Shown here piece after piece: positions 1-14,698 of a stretch of DNA of 34,282 bases. The stretch's first letter is position 1. Every line of letters starts with the position of its first letter. The translations under genes were made by a program, and so were the position numbers. The notes below the pieces were generated by a model that was not told the DNA's origin, ran no database searches, and was given only the letters and a program-made list of their open reading frames with translations. Origin of the DNA: Anaeromyces robustus (lineage: Eukaryota; Neocallimastigomycota; Neocallimastigomycetes; Neocallimastigales; Neocallimastigaceae); NCBI GenBank assembly GCA_002104895.1, contig MCFG01000103.1:142501-176782 (forward strand), written 5' to 3'.

Positions 1-230
<230 letters not shown>

Positions 231-235
231 CTTAC

Positions 236-2763
236 AATAATGGATCTTTTCTTGAAAATTTTTGATGACAATGTTCACACACAAATTTTCTTTCTTTAGA
301 ATGTACAACTTCATGTCTTCTTAATTCATATATACGACAAAATGATTTACCGCATTTATCACATATAAATGGTCTTTCTCTTTTTGGATTATGAATAGCT
401 TGGTGCATCTTTAAATTAAACCTTCTAGAAAATTCACGACCACATCCAGGGAAATCACATACATAAAATTTCTTTTTACACTGTTTATTTTTTGTTTCAA
501 TAATAACAACTTTAACGTGATCTTTACGATAGAAACTTTCATCATCTTCATTTTCTTCTTTACCTTTAGTATTAATAGTCGTACTCACATTACTCACATT
601 ATTATTATCGTTATTGTTGTTAACAGAATTATTAGAATTAGAATTAGAATTAGTACTTTTATATTCATTACCTAAAACTACTTGTCTAAAATCTAATCTA
701 TTTTGATCATTAGATATTGTACCTTGATTCATATTATTATTAATATTATTATTATTAATATTAATATTATTAATATTATTATTGTTATTATTATTATTAT
801 TATTGCTGTTGTTATTGTTGCTATTATCATTATTATTGTTATTGTTATTATATATATATGATGTTCCATTATTATTATTATTTTTATAGTTATAAGATTC
901 TAATGAATTTATACTATTAGTATTATTATAGGTATTATATGATGCATTATTTATTTTAAATGCATGGGTATCTTGTGTTTGATTTAAGTAGTAAGAATTG
1001 CTCGATGATTGTTGGGGTGGTAGTTGAGATTGATATGAATAACTATTATATGAATAATTTTGCTCATTTGAATTATTCTGTTGATCTATTTTTGAAAGAT
1101 TTGAATAAAAAAAAAAGGGGTAAAAATTATAATTATTATTATTATTATTATTATTAAATAGATTGTTGATTTATACCCAAAAAAATTTATATATATATTT
1201 TATTTGTTTCAATAATTTATGTGATACGTAATGTATAATGTAATTGAATATTATTGGTTAAAAATTATAAAAACAATAATTTTTTTTTTAATATTATTAA
1301 TTAAAATTATGAAAATTATATATTAATTTAAAGTTAAATTAAAAAAATAAAATATAATAAAATTAAATAAATATTTTTAATTTGTAATTTTAAAATTTTA
1401 TAAAATTTATATAATAATTATAAAAATAATTAATAACACTATAATAATAATAATATATAAAAAAAATATGATAAAAAAAATAATAAATAATAATAAAATA
1501 TATATTATATATATTACCTTCTTCATGTATAATTTCTGTTATATTACCTTTAATTTTTTTAACAGTAGTAGTTTTAGTTGTTTTTCTTCTTTTTCTTTTA
1601 CGTCCTGGTCCAGTATTTCCTTTATCATTTAAATTATCACCTATGATATCATTTGTATTCTCATTTAAGAGAGATGAAACTCTCATAACAGAAGGTGAAT
1701 TATCTTTTATTATTTCTCCACTTTCAGTATTAATTAAGTCAATAGTAGCAATAGTTTTTTTTGTTGTTTTTTGAGAAATCTCTTTTATCATTTGTTTTAG
1801 GCAATTAATACCTTTTTTACTTTCATCTAAACCTTTTTCATTTATTACAGGTGTTAAATTATATTTATTTATAAGAGATACAGATGTCATAGATAATGTT
1901 TTTGTTAAAGATGGCAATTTGGAAATTTGTTCATTTTCATTTTTACTATCATTATTTATTGAATCTACTGACGAATTAGAATTATGATTATTATTTGAAA
2001 TCGACATTGTATTAATTTTATCATTGAAAGAATTTGTTATTGTTAAAGTACTATTATTTTTTATTGAGTCATTCATTTGATAATTTCTTTTCATTGAAAA
2101 GGCATCATTATTATTTTCGTCTATTAATTTATTACTACTATAATAATCATCATCCTTATTATATTCTTTATTAACTTTATTAATAATTTGATACATCGAT
2201 AATTGTTGTTCAAGATCTATAATAGATGGTAATTTTACTATATTACTATCCTTATTTTGAGTTTCTGTACGGTTTCTATTGTTATTATTGCCTTTTTTAT
2301 TATTTATATTATCATAACATTTATTTTGATAAAATATATTATCGTTATTATTATTATTATTAGTATTATAAAAACAATAAATATTTTTATTAAAATCATT
2401 TTTACTACTATTATTATTATTATTATTACTATTACTAATATAATTATTAATAAGATTATTACCATGATTATGTAAATTACTATTATATTCATCATAATCT
2501 TCATCATCAATATAGGAATCATCATTAACATAACGAGAATGTTGACTATAATTTATAGGATACCAATTTTTTTCATTTAAGGATCTATTATTATTATTAT
2601 AATTACCTTTATCATTTTGACTATTACTTCCATTATTACGGTTATTATTATTATTATTAATGTTATTAATGTTATTAATGTTACGATAATTGTTATTGTT
2701 ATTGCTACGATTATCATAACTATTATCATAATTATAATTATTATTATAATTATTATTATTATA

Positions 2764-2820
<57 letters not shown>

Positions 2821-3980
2821 GTCGTTTACTATTTGATATTCTCTGGAATTTTTCTTTTGAAATATAAATTTTGTTTGATATGATGGACATCTTTGTACAT
2901 TATTTTTTTTATTATATCTTATATATTCAGATTCAGATAAATCGAGAGTAGATGAATTATCATAACCTTTATCATTGTCATCTATTGGATACTTATTATT
3001 GGAATACATAGAATTATTATTATTTTTATTATCATAGTTATTATTGTTTTGATATTTATAGTTATAATTATTGTTATTGTCATTATCGTTATTATTATTG
3101 TTATTATTATTACTATTATTATTATCACGATTATAGTTATCAGAGTTATAGTTATTGTTAAATTTATTATAATTATCATTATTATTATTGTTATTGTAAT
3201 TATTATTATAATTATTATTGTAGTTATTATAATTAGTATTATTATCGCTCTGGTTATAGTTATTGTTTCTATTATAATTATTTATATTATTGGAATTATA
3301 GTTGCTACTATTATTATTGTTATTATTATTATAGTTGTTATTATTATCATTATAACTCCTATTATTATTACGCCTTTGTTCTCTAAAGTTATTTGGTGGT
3401 GAAAGACTATAATCTGGAACTGTTTCATTTTCATTCAGTTGTCTTTTATATTGATTTTGAATAGATTTTAAACTATTTCTATTTTCAACAAATTGAGGTA
3501 CATTTTCATTCTCTTCATTATAATTTCTATTTTTTCTTTCAGAATAAATAAAGTCTTCATAATTACCAGGACGGAATTCTGTAGGATATTCATTATTAAT
3601 ATTGCTCTTTAAATTAGCTGAATGCTTTAAATATTCAGAATTATTATTACTTTGAAAAGAACTCATTTTATTATATTCTTCATTATAATTATCCCGTATA
3701 TAATTACTACTATTATTATCTTCCAATACTTGTTCATCTCTATCTAAAATGACAGTATGTGAATCAGATTCATCATCATATGGTATATACTCCATGGGAT
3801 TTTCTACTTCACAAAATTTATTATTATCTTCAATTTCGTTTTGACTAAAAGGATTTTCAAATATAGGGCGATTATTATTATTATTATCACTTAAACTTTT
3901 ACCTTTAAAAAGTCTTCTAAATCTCCCATTAATATTTGAAGGTGAATAATTATTTTTTAAATCTAAATTTTCACTATTTC

Positions 3981-4061
<81 letters not shown>

Positions 4062-4341
4062 TACTATTATTATTATTATTATTGTTATTGTTATTAGAAT
4101 TATCTTTTTGAATAGAATCTTGTTTTGGTAAACCTTTTAATATTGAATTTGATATGGATAGATCAGCTAAAGAATCAAAAGAATTTTCATTTCTTAAATT
4201 ATTTAATAAAGAAGTATTAAAAAGTACAGAAACTTTTTCTTTTTTGGTATTTAATAGATTTTCTGATATATCTTTACTTATTTGTTTAAATTTATTAAAT
4301 TCTATATCATATGAATCTAGTCTACTTATATTAGAATTCAT
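236..4341 (-). CDS. Asn-rich C2H2 zinc-finger transcription factor, 3' part missing
   Basis: This is probably a nuclear DNA-binding regulator. Exon 1 runs 4341-1518 (941 codons plus one base). The intron runs 1517-1086 (GTAATA donor, pyrimidine-rich tract then TAG acceptor). Exon 2 runs 1085-236 and ends at a GTAAGT donor, so the gene continues past the left edge. The phases agree: the G left by exon 1 joins AT to give Asp942. At least 1224 residues are visible. Residues 1-910 are dominated by Asn runs broken by Asp, Ser and Tyr. A basic, NLS-like stretch RKRKRRK (914-920) and KKIK (928-931) closes exon 1. Exon 2 opens with Asn/Gln/Ser/Tyr-rich sequence, then two full fingers (Cys1151-His1173, Cys1183-His1203) and the start of a third (Cys1211) that the next intron interrupts. 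The finger layout recalls fungal Swi5/Ace2/Crz1-type factors, but orthology is not established. Met1060 (732) is not the start, because the frame stays open and compositionally coding upstream to the acceptor. Confidence 0.85.
1086..1517 (-). other. Intron 1 of the zinc-finger gene
   Basis: The GT at 1517-1516 and the TAG acceptor at 1088-1086 join two open frames in phase. No other AG occurs on the minus strand between 1170 and 1089. The 432 bases are almost pure A/T, with ATT runs and no ATG in the downstream exon's frame, which explains why that frame looks start-less upstream of 732. Confidence 0.8.
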
Positions 4342-5609
4342 TTTTTTAAAAAAGTAAATAATGATAATTGATAGACTTTTAAAATAATACTATCTATTAA
4401 AAGATAAATAAATAAATTAATTTATTCTTATTTTGGTCAAGTCTACTAAACTTTTAATTTAAATCCAAAAAAAAAGGAAACAAAAATAATATAAGTATTT
4501 TTGATATAATTCAATAAAATAAAATATATAATTATTTATTATTATTCTGTAAGAACATTCTTAAATATTTTTATAATAAATTATTTTATTTATTATAAAA
4601 AATCATCCCATTTAATTAAACATTTATTTTATATAATCTAAAAATAAAAATAAATAAAGAAAAAAAAATTTTTTTTTTGGAAAGGAAGAAACTAATTAAT
4701 AATAGAATAAAAATAAAATGATTAATATTTAATTATTATATATGTATATATGTATTTACAATTAAATATTTATTATTATTTATTTATTTATTATATATTA
4801 TATATTATATAATATAATTGAATATATAATATATATTATTTAACTATTTATTTATTTATTTATTCATTTATTTATTTATTTATTTACTAAAACATTTTGA
4901 ATTTTAATATAAATAAATTATCCTATATGATGTATTATAAAAAAATTATTATAATAAAATAATATTAATAATTAAAAAAATATTAATTATTAATTATAAA
5001 ATTCTAACTGGTAATTTGGAAAAGAAACAAAAAAACAATATTTGTTACATTATTTTTTATGTATTATATTAATTATAAATTAATATATAAGTGAATATAT
5101 TATAATATATTCCTATTTAAAAATAAATTTAATACAAATTAAATTTTTAACACAAAAAATATTATATATAACTTTTTATAATTTTTTTTATAATGTTAAA
5201 ACTAAAACTATATTGTTAAGCTTACTAAAAAAATTTTGATAAGCATGTAATAAATAAAATATTGAATAATATATTACCAAATAAATTATAATATATATTA
5301 ACCTGTTAATATACTAATAAATATATTAAATATAAATAAAATAATATATTAATATATATAATATATAACCTTATTTTTCCTTAACCTTATTTTAAATAAG
5401 GTTAAGGAAAAGCTATAATATCAAATAAAATTAATTATTAATTAAAAAATCATAATCGTAAAAATCAAATCAAATAATCGTTTTTTGGAATTTGTTATAT
5501 TATATATTATATTATAAATTGAAAGTATATTATAATTGAATATAATAAATATGTTTTTTATTTTCTTTCTATTATTTATTATTAATTATATTATTACTTA
5601 TATTTATTT

Positions 5610-5641
<32 letters not shown>

Positions 5642-7245
5642 TTAGTTCATTTATAAATTTATTTTTTATTTTTTTTTGTTTATTTATTTTTGTTTGTCCT
5701 TTTATTGTAATAATTATGTAATATATATATTGTTTAGAATTATTAGTATATACTATATGTTATTTGTCTTTGTTATATTTTCTTTTATAATTCTTTTTTA
5801 TTCCTATTTTATATTTATTAATTCCTTAAATATAATAAAAAAAAGGTTAAGTCGATTTTTCATACTTATACAAGATCATTCTACATCAAAATCTGGTAAT
5901 TAAAAATTAATATATATTAAATAATGGTTAAATACATTTATATATATTAGTCGATATATTTATACATATATTAAAAAGAAAAAAAAATTTTACATTTATA
6001 AAATGATTTATTAATAAATAAAATTAATAAAACTTTAATATATATTATGAATCTATATAAATATAAATATATAATAACAAAAATAGGAAAAATCATTTAT
6101 TTAAATTGCAATTATATATTATATTTACTATATTTACGTATATTACAAATATATTGTTTATATTTATACATTTATTATATTAACTAATTATTCTCAATTA
6201 TTTATTAATTTTTTATATTAAAATTATTAAAAAAAAAAAATTTTTTTTAATATTAAAAAACTATGTATTATTAATAAAAAATATTGTCTTTTTTCTACTT
6301 TATAAAGCTAAAAAAAAGATAAATATTAATTAACAAAAAATAATTAAATAAATTTATAATAAAAAGTTTTCTATATTTTTTTATTAAATATAAATTATCA
6401 TTTTTAAAAGTCTTCTTTTTTATTTTTTTTTATATTTTTATGACACATAATTAATAAATTATTATTATTATTGATTTATCAATAACAATTATTATATTAT
6501 ATATTATATTATATTACTATAGTTAATGCTATTTATATTTATATTAATATTTATATTTATATTTATATTTATATTTATTATAATTATTAAATTAATTAGA
6601 ATTTATCTTTGTCAACAATCATCATAACTTTTAAATATTGGTAAGGAAGGAAAAATAATAATATGCTATTTTTTTAAAAAAAAAAAAAAAAAAAAAATAC
6701 AAAATAAATAAAAATATTACAGTTTAAAAAATATAATTTATAGTATATAAAAATTTGGATAATTATAGTTTATAATAAAAAAAATTTTTTTTTTTTGTCT
6801 TTTTTTTTTTTTTTTGTTCATTTATATTTTTTGGTTGATTGGTAAATTAAAAATATATTTAATTTTGAAATCTCTTCGTTCTTTTGTTTGTTTATGTTAA
6901 ATATATATTTTTTCTCTTTTCTTTTCTTTTTATTATTATTATAAAATATAATTTTATTTTTAATATTTTTAAATATAATAATATAAAAAAATAAATAATA
7001 ATCACTACTATAATTAATTATTTAAATTATTGATAAATATTTTGAATTAATAATTAAAATACATATAATAAAATATGAAAAAAAAAAAAAAAAAGGTAAA
7101 AAAAAAAAAAAAAAGAAAAAGAAAAGAATACAAAAAAAGAATATATACTTCTGAATTCACAAAAAATATTAAACAATAAAGAAGATAGTCTTTAAATTAT
7201 GATTTTTGTTATATCTTTATCATTATTTCAATTTTTCTTTTATTT
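4342..7245. other. Noncoding A+T-rich gap, promoter side of the zinc-finger gene
   Basis: I see no gene in these 2.9 kb. They hold TTTA runs (4850-4890, 5605-5645), TTTATA-type runs (6530-6585), long A and T homopolymers (6225-6250, 6670-6700, 6780-6815, 7078-7110) and the palindrome at 5375-5411. Open frames here (about 5536-5903) are hydrophobic products of TTTA/ATT repeats. The left end should contain the zinc-finger gene promoter and the right end the ARS2 3' UTR. Confidence 0.7.
5375..5411. repeat. Perfect inverted repeat, 18-bp arms, 1-nt spacer
   Basis: The left arm TTTTCCTTAACCTTATTT (5375-5392) and right arm (5394-5411) are exact reverse complements with a single T between them. The arms carry several C/G positions, so this is not explained by A/T composition alone. 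A CCTTATTTTTCC motif flanks it on the left. Confidence 0.95.
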
Positions 7246-8799
7246 CTAATCATAATTTATTTCAATATCTCCTTCTACTGGAGCATCAAGATCAACATAA
7301 CTTCGAATTTCTCTTGGATCTTTTGGGTATCTATATATACAAATAAATATATACATTAATATTTATTTTATATTAATTATAAATTTTTAAATATTATAAA
7401 TAATAAGAGGAAAAAGAAAAGAAAAATATTTATATTAAAAATATGATGATTATAAATTTTTTTTTTAATATAAAATTTTATAAAGAAAATAATTTAATTT
7501 CAACTATATATAACAAATTAATAAATAATTCTTTTCAAATAAATAAAATATATATATACATAATAATAAACCAACAATATAATAAGAATAAACAAAAAAT
7601 AAAATAAAACAATAATAAAAAAAAAAAGAAACTTTTTTTAAAAACAAAAAAAAAAGGTATAAACTTAAAACAATTTAAAAAACTTTTATATTAATACTAT
7701 ATATTATTCTTTAATAAATTAATAATCAACATTATTCTATATAATATCATTCATTATTATTATTATTATATTAATAACAAATAAATTATAATTTCTATAA
7801 AAAATAATAGTTTAAACTATAATAAATAAATAATAATTCTACAAAATATATATATATATATAAAATAAAAAAATAAAAAATCAATATATAATACTATTAA
7901 ACTTACTTTTTATCATCTTTTTTAATTGCAGATAATGGTTTTTTACCTAAACCACGTGTTGATCCACGATAATAACTACTACCCATATAGCCATTACGTT
8001 TCATTGGCATCATATTTACACCTAAACCCATTGGAGGTACCATAGTAGGTACCATCCATGGCATATTTTGATTCATCATTTGTGGCATTGGCATTCTCAT
8101 AGAACCATTAAGACCCATATTTAACCCCATAATACTTTGATTCATAGAAGTTGGGAAGACACCAGTAATCTTTTGTATATCTTGAGCATAATTATTAAAG
8201 TAATTGGCTTCCATTATTATAGGTTCAATTAAATCAGTATGTTTTGTTTTAATATGTTTTTTAACATATTCTTCCCCTTTAAATAATTTGGAACAATGTT
8301 TACATCTATATCTTTTTTCATTATCTTTAACAACATTTCTTATTGCATATTTATCAATTTCATTATCAACATTTCTTCCTCCAATCTTTTCTATATCTTC
8401 ATTATTCTTTGGACGATTCATTCTTAAGTTAATCTTATTATCAATTCTTTCACATATCTTATCTTTTGTTTCTACAGGCTCCTTTTCTGAACCATCATTT
8501 TCAGTGGTTGTTGCAGCTGCTGGAGTCTTTGGTGATTGTCTGTATAATACTGGACATTTACGATCATAATCTTCTGTACTCTCAGCTTCACTAGCATTAT
8601 AATAACAGAATAAATGAACCCTATGAAGATATTCAATATATAAATCTAATGCTTTCTTTATCTTTTGAATATATACAAAAAATATAAAAAAAAAATAATA
8701 AAAATATATATAATAATTATATGTTTAGAATAATTTTATTAATTATAAAAATGTTTATTAAAATATTAGAATATTACTGCTATTATTAATATATAATAA

Positions 8800-8841
<42 letters not shown>

Positions 8842-11498
8842 TTTTACATTCACATTTTTACATTTGTTCTTATATTATTATTTTAATAATATATAATACT
8901 TATTTAAATTTTTTATAATTATAAATAATTACCTTTTTTATTTCATCATATTCATCATTATTATTAAATTCATCAATTTTTTCTTGTAAAACTTCACAAC
9001 CATTTTCATCAAATTTATCTAAGCCAACTTCTTTATCTAAAGCAATAGATAAATTTTTAGCTTGTTCTAAATCATGATTTAATCTATCCATTGTTGAGAA
9101 AATTTCTGGAACAGTCTTGCTTCTGGCTGGAAGAGTTTGATGATAAGCAAGATGAAATACGAAATCATCAATCTTAAATATTATATTGAATGATTGATAA
9201 TTGATAATTGATAATTGACAATTCATGATTTATAATATATAATATATAATTTACAATAATATTATAAATTAAGAAAAATAATAAAATAAAATATAATATA
9301 AAAATTAAAACATTAACAAAAAAAAAAAATAATTTATTAGTATTTATTATTTTAAAATGGATTAAAAGAATATTAATTTTTATATTAAAATTATAAATAA
9401 CATATATAATTTATTACCTTAGCATTATTAAATTGTTCATATGCTTCTTTTATATTAGTACCTTCTTTGAAAACAATCCAACCTAAACGATGGAATTTCT
9501 TTTGTGGATTTGGATCACTAATAGCAAGATAATCAAATCCTTCAAATTTTGAACATCTCTGTTTGATTATTAATATCATTAAATAAATTTATATAGATAT
9601 AATATTTTGAATTTTAGCATTCATTATTAATTATTAATTATTAGTTTTTTTAATGTGATACGACGATAATACAATAATACATATATTAAAATTTTAATAA
9701 TTATATATATTTAAATATAAATTTCATATAATTATTATAAATATATATCTATATATAAAATAAAATATATTTACATCAATTAATTCCTTTCTTTTAACAT
9801 TTGGTGGAATACTCTTAATAAATAATCTATTTGATTTTGAAGCTTCTGCTTCATTTATATTCTTCTTTTCTTCATCTTCTGCATCTGTATCCATATTATC
9901 ATTATTAGTTTCATTTTCATCTTTCTTTTCAGCATTGGCTTCCTCTGAACTATCTTTCTTTTCCGTTTCATCAAAGTTAACATTATCATATTCACCTTGT
10001 CTTAGTTTTTCAATAAATTCTCCATACATTTTTTGTTTTCTTTTTATTAATTCTTCACGATATACTAAAGATTCTACCGGATGATATTTATCTTTAAACC
10101 TAATTAATTATTATATACCATAACAATAATAATTAATAATTATAAATTAAAAGTAAAACAATGATAATAAACAATGTTAATAATTTATATAAGATTGGAC
10201 AATTAAAAAAAATTACCATTCTTCATTTTTATGAGCTTCAAAAAAGTTTTGTGATTGTTTATGAGTAAAGTTTTCTTTATATATTGTGTATCTACGTGAT
10301 AATTCTTCATCATCCATATTTTTTTCTTTTTGATGATAATAATCTGAAAAATATTTAAATGTTACAAGAGTATCTAATTTACTTGGATCTTGCATATTAC
10401 TATTAAAAAATTCAATTGCATAAAAAGTATATTACACATTATTGAAAAATATTAATAAATATTAATATATAAATATATATATTAATATATATTCTATATT
10501 ACAATAATTAAGAACATACCGTGAACTACTTGGTCCCCAATTTCCATTAAACATCATTCCCATCATATTTGAATTCATATCTTATAAATAAAAATAATGT
10601 TGAAAATTGAATATATTATTGAAATATTTAATTTTTTAGTTTATATGTAAAAAATAATTAAAATTATTAAAAATAATTCAAAATTATATTTAAATTATAT
10701 AAATGTGGATTTCTTTTATAATATAATCAATAAAAAAAATTCTTTAAACATTAAATGAAGGTATTAATTAAAAACAATTAAAAAAATATATTTAAATCAT
10801 ATAAATGTGGATTTCTTTTATAATGTAATCTATAAAAAAATTTCATTAAACATTAAATAAATGCATTAATTAAAAACAATTATCCAAATTAAATACATAA
10901 AAAGGTTAAAACTCTAATAACTATAAAATATAATTCTTCAATTCTCAGAATTAAAATTATATTTATTATATAATATAATTAAAAGAACATATAATAATTT
11001 TAACTAAATTAAGCATAATGGATATATATATTACAAAAATAAATACAAAAAAAATATAAATTTTATTTATATATTAATCACCTTGATATCTTGGAGCAGG
11101 ATCATATCCATCTCTACTATAATTCGGTATATAATGATCACCACCTCTTGGAGATGAAGATCTTCTTCTCTTACTTCTACGTTCTATTTAAATAAAAACA
11201 AACATTTTTATACCAAGATATATTTATATTATAATTTAAATGTATTAAAATATATATATAATAAAAATATTATTAGCATTGAATGATGTCTTCTTTTTTT
11301 TCTCTACTTTAATCTAATAATATAATAACCTTCATGATCACTTAATCCTGAACTCCGACTTCTTTCTCTTCTTCTTCTTCTGGAGGAGGAATAATAATCA
11401 CGATCATCTCCTCTTGTAGAATAATCATCTCTTTCTTTTTTAAATTTTTCTCGTGAAGATCTATCACTACGATAATTCTTATCGTCTTTTTCTGTCAT
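7246..11498 (-). CDS. ARS2: ARS2/SERRATE (Pir2-type) nuclear RNA effector protein, nine exons
   Basis: In known systems this protein links the nuclear cap-binding complex to RNA processing and decay machinery. Exons (minus): 11498-11330, 11183-11082, 10580-10520, 10399-10217, 10099-9775, 9558-9418, 9172-8933, 8661-7907, 7330-7246. All junctions have GT..AG and the phases agree, giving 2061 nt (686 residues plus TAG). Visible parts in order: Arg/Ser/Asp-rich N-terminus, a GYDPAPR motif near residues 82-88, the SERRATE/ARS2 N-terminal helical region (about 110-250, with FKYFSDYYHQKE), an acidic insert, an RRM split between exons 5 and 6 (RLFIKSIPP at 263-271, HRLGWIVF in exon 6), a helical core, a single zinc finger (Cys527, Cys530, His543, His548), a Met/Pro/Gly-rich segment, and the diagnostic C-terminal YVDLDAP motif in the last exon. 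The start at 11498 gives the expected charged N-terminus. Family identity is confident. The exact splice sites are my reading. Confidence 0.93.
10681..10881. repeat. Tandem duplication (about 102-bp period) in ARS2 intron 2
   Basis: Two adjacent near-identical units share AAATGTGGATTTCTTTTATA (starting at 10701 and 10803) and TTAATTAAAAACAATTA at their ends. They differ by scattered substitutions and about one indel. The pair sits within the 501-base intron 2 (11081-10581), making it longer than most other introns of the gene. Confidence 0.9.
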
Positions 11499-13379
<1,881 letters not shown>

Positions 13380-13416
13380 TTTATGAACATTATTGGAAAT
13401 ACTTAACCCACTGTCT

Positions 13417-13465
13417 TATTTTACTGTATTATCAGAATTGACATTTTTGATAATACAGTAAAATA
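13417..13465. repeat. Inverted repeat, 18-bp arms, 13-nt loop, in LINE tail
   Basis: Arms 13417-13434 and 13448-13465 (TATTTTACTGTATTATCA and its reverse complement) are exact. The left arm corresponds on the minus strand to the conserved LINE C-terminal codons for SDNTV, so one arm is LINE-derived and the other looks like an inverted copy of it. Confidence 0.9.
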
Positions 13466-13649
13466 TTTAATGAATTATGACCAAATTTGATCATTAATAG
13501 TAAGCAGTTTTGTTTAATTCTGTATCTATATGTACTAAAAGCAAAACTTCTGAAAAAAAGAGCTTAAATATATATTTTACATAAATTGCACCACTAATCA
13601 AAAAGAAAATTATATAACCTACGACATTTCAACAAGTTAGTATGAATAT

Positions 13650-13661
13650 TTACTCCTATCT
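13650..13661 (-). repeat. Target-site duplication, 3' side of truncated LINE
   Basis: TTACTCCTATCT (plus strand) directly abuts the poly(A) end of the minus-oriented LINE, separated from the 33-nt poly(T) by TTG. An identical 12-mer lies at 14699-14710. Confidence 0.92.
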
Positions 13662-13663
13662 TT

Positions 13664-13698
<35 letters not shown>

Positions 13699-14698
13699 GC
13701 ATACAATTTGTACGTCACTTTTATTGAATTTAAATATTAAAATACATGAATCATAAAAAAACACATAATGAAAAAAAATGATACTAAAAAATAAAAAAAC
13801 CAGTAAAATATTATAGATAATAATAAATAATACTGGAGGAAAAAAAAAAAAATAGTATAATAATATTTAAAAACAATAAATCCATACAAACCCTTAATTC
13901 TAAATATAGAATTAAAGTAAAATTAATCTATCCTATTCCACTTGGGTCGGAAATAGGATCGGCATTTACCCTACTAGGCTGTCCTACTGTGTTATCAGCA
14001 TTGACGTTCCTGGAGAGGTTGATTTTAAATTTATTGAACAATATATGTTGTCTTTTACAGACGACAGGCATGATATCATTCAATAGAGCCGCAGATCGCA
14101 ACAAGAATGGTGATTTTGAATAAGTACCAGATTCAGTCTGACATTTAAACAAACATTCCCATTCCTTTTTGTATGGACTATTATTACTACTTTTATAACC
14201 CTTAACAATATTATTAATTCTATTATCTACACTAGGGTTATTACTGGTCCTAACTAAACTATTAAAAAGACTATCTAAAAAATAAAAAAAATTTCTATCT
14301 AGATCAGAGAAGTGATCAATACGAAGATTTTTAAATAAGAAACAATTTATAAACCAATGATCAATTCTCTGATAACTCTCACAATGGAAACAACATGAAC
14401 AAAAATTAGTACAAGAATTATTAATCATTTTAGCAGTTTTAGCAACTCTAGCATCAATTTTATATCCACATCTTGCCCTAAGTATCCACCTAAAACCTTT
14501 GCTATATTCAGGAAATTCTAGATTAAGCTTTAAGTAACTTCTTGATTCTTCAAAGTTGTACAATTTATAAGTTTTAGCTTTAATTGATTTATCACTGTTC
14601 ATGTCTCTGTCCCAATAGAATTCCATAATTTCTTTAGTAGAGGATGAAATATTGTTTAATTTATCATTTAATATTTTACTTTCTTTGTCCCAAGTCCA
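13662..14698 (-). mobile_element. 5'-truncated LINE retrotransposon insertion (1,037 bp)
   Basis: A minus-oriented copy flanked by exact 12-bp duplications of the target. It begins at 14698 inside the reverse-transcriptase protein (TWDKESK region), remains open through the C-terminus to a stop at 13928, then has a 3' UTR with AATAAA (minus, 13725-13720) and ends TGCC followed by 33 A (13697-13665). The 5' truncation, poly(A) and direct repeats are the expected product of target-primed reverse transcription. The open frame and exact repeats indicate a fairly recent event. Its protein differs substantially from the copy at 29.6-34.3 kb, so it belongs to a separate subfamily of the same LINE clade. 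Confidence 0.93.
13928..14698 (-). CDS. LINE ORF2 C-terminal fragment with CCHC-type knuckle
   Basis: About 256 codons are open, starting in the middle of the protein at the truncation point. The TWDKESK and FYWDRD stretches align with TWAKESR and FYWNRD of the fuller copy. A cysteine-rich knuckle (CTNFCSCC, then HWFINC) follows, corresponding to CPDYCPCC and HWILEC in that copy. The tail contains KEWECLFK, LLRSAALL and the VNADNTVGQ motif that marks the family's C-terminus. The fragment lacks endonuclease and polymerase domains and has no promoter of its own, so it is presumably not functional as a gene. The first in-frame Met is at 14626. Confidence 0.85.
   Translation of the reverse strand, partial: WTWDKESKILNDKLNNISSSTKEIMEFYWDRDMNSDKSIKAKTYKLYNFEESRSYLKLNLEFPEYSKGFRWILRARCGYKIDARVAKTAKMINNSCTNFCSCCFHCESYQRIDHWFINCFLFKNLRIDHFSDLDRNFFYFLDSLFNSLVRTSNNPSVDNRINNIVKGYKSSNNSPYKKEWECLFKCQTESGTYSKSPFLLRSAALLNDIMPVVCKRQHILFNKFKINLSRNVNADNTVGQPSRVNADPISDPSGIG

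Noticed and set aside
232-732. A separate small three-finger protein starting at Met 732
   Set aside because: The frame continues upstream with coding-like composition to a phase-matched acceptor, and the downstream end is a splice donor. It is part of the larger gene.
2257-3402. Plus-strand open frames made of Ile/Val/Thr
   Set aside because: They are the reverse strand of the Asn-rich exon (AAT runs read as ATT) and have no independent coding signal.
5536-5903. Hydrophobic open frames like small membrane proteins
   Set aside because: They are translations of TTTA/ATT repeats with no conserved pattern. A less repetitive end (about 5850-5900) is too short to support a gene.
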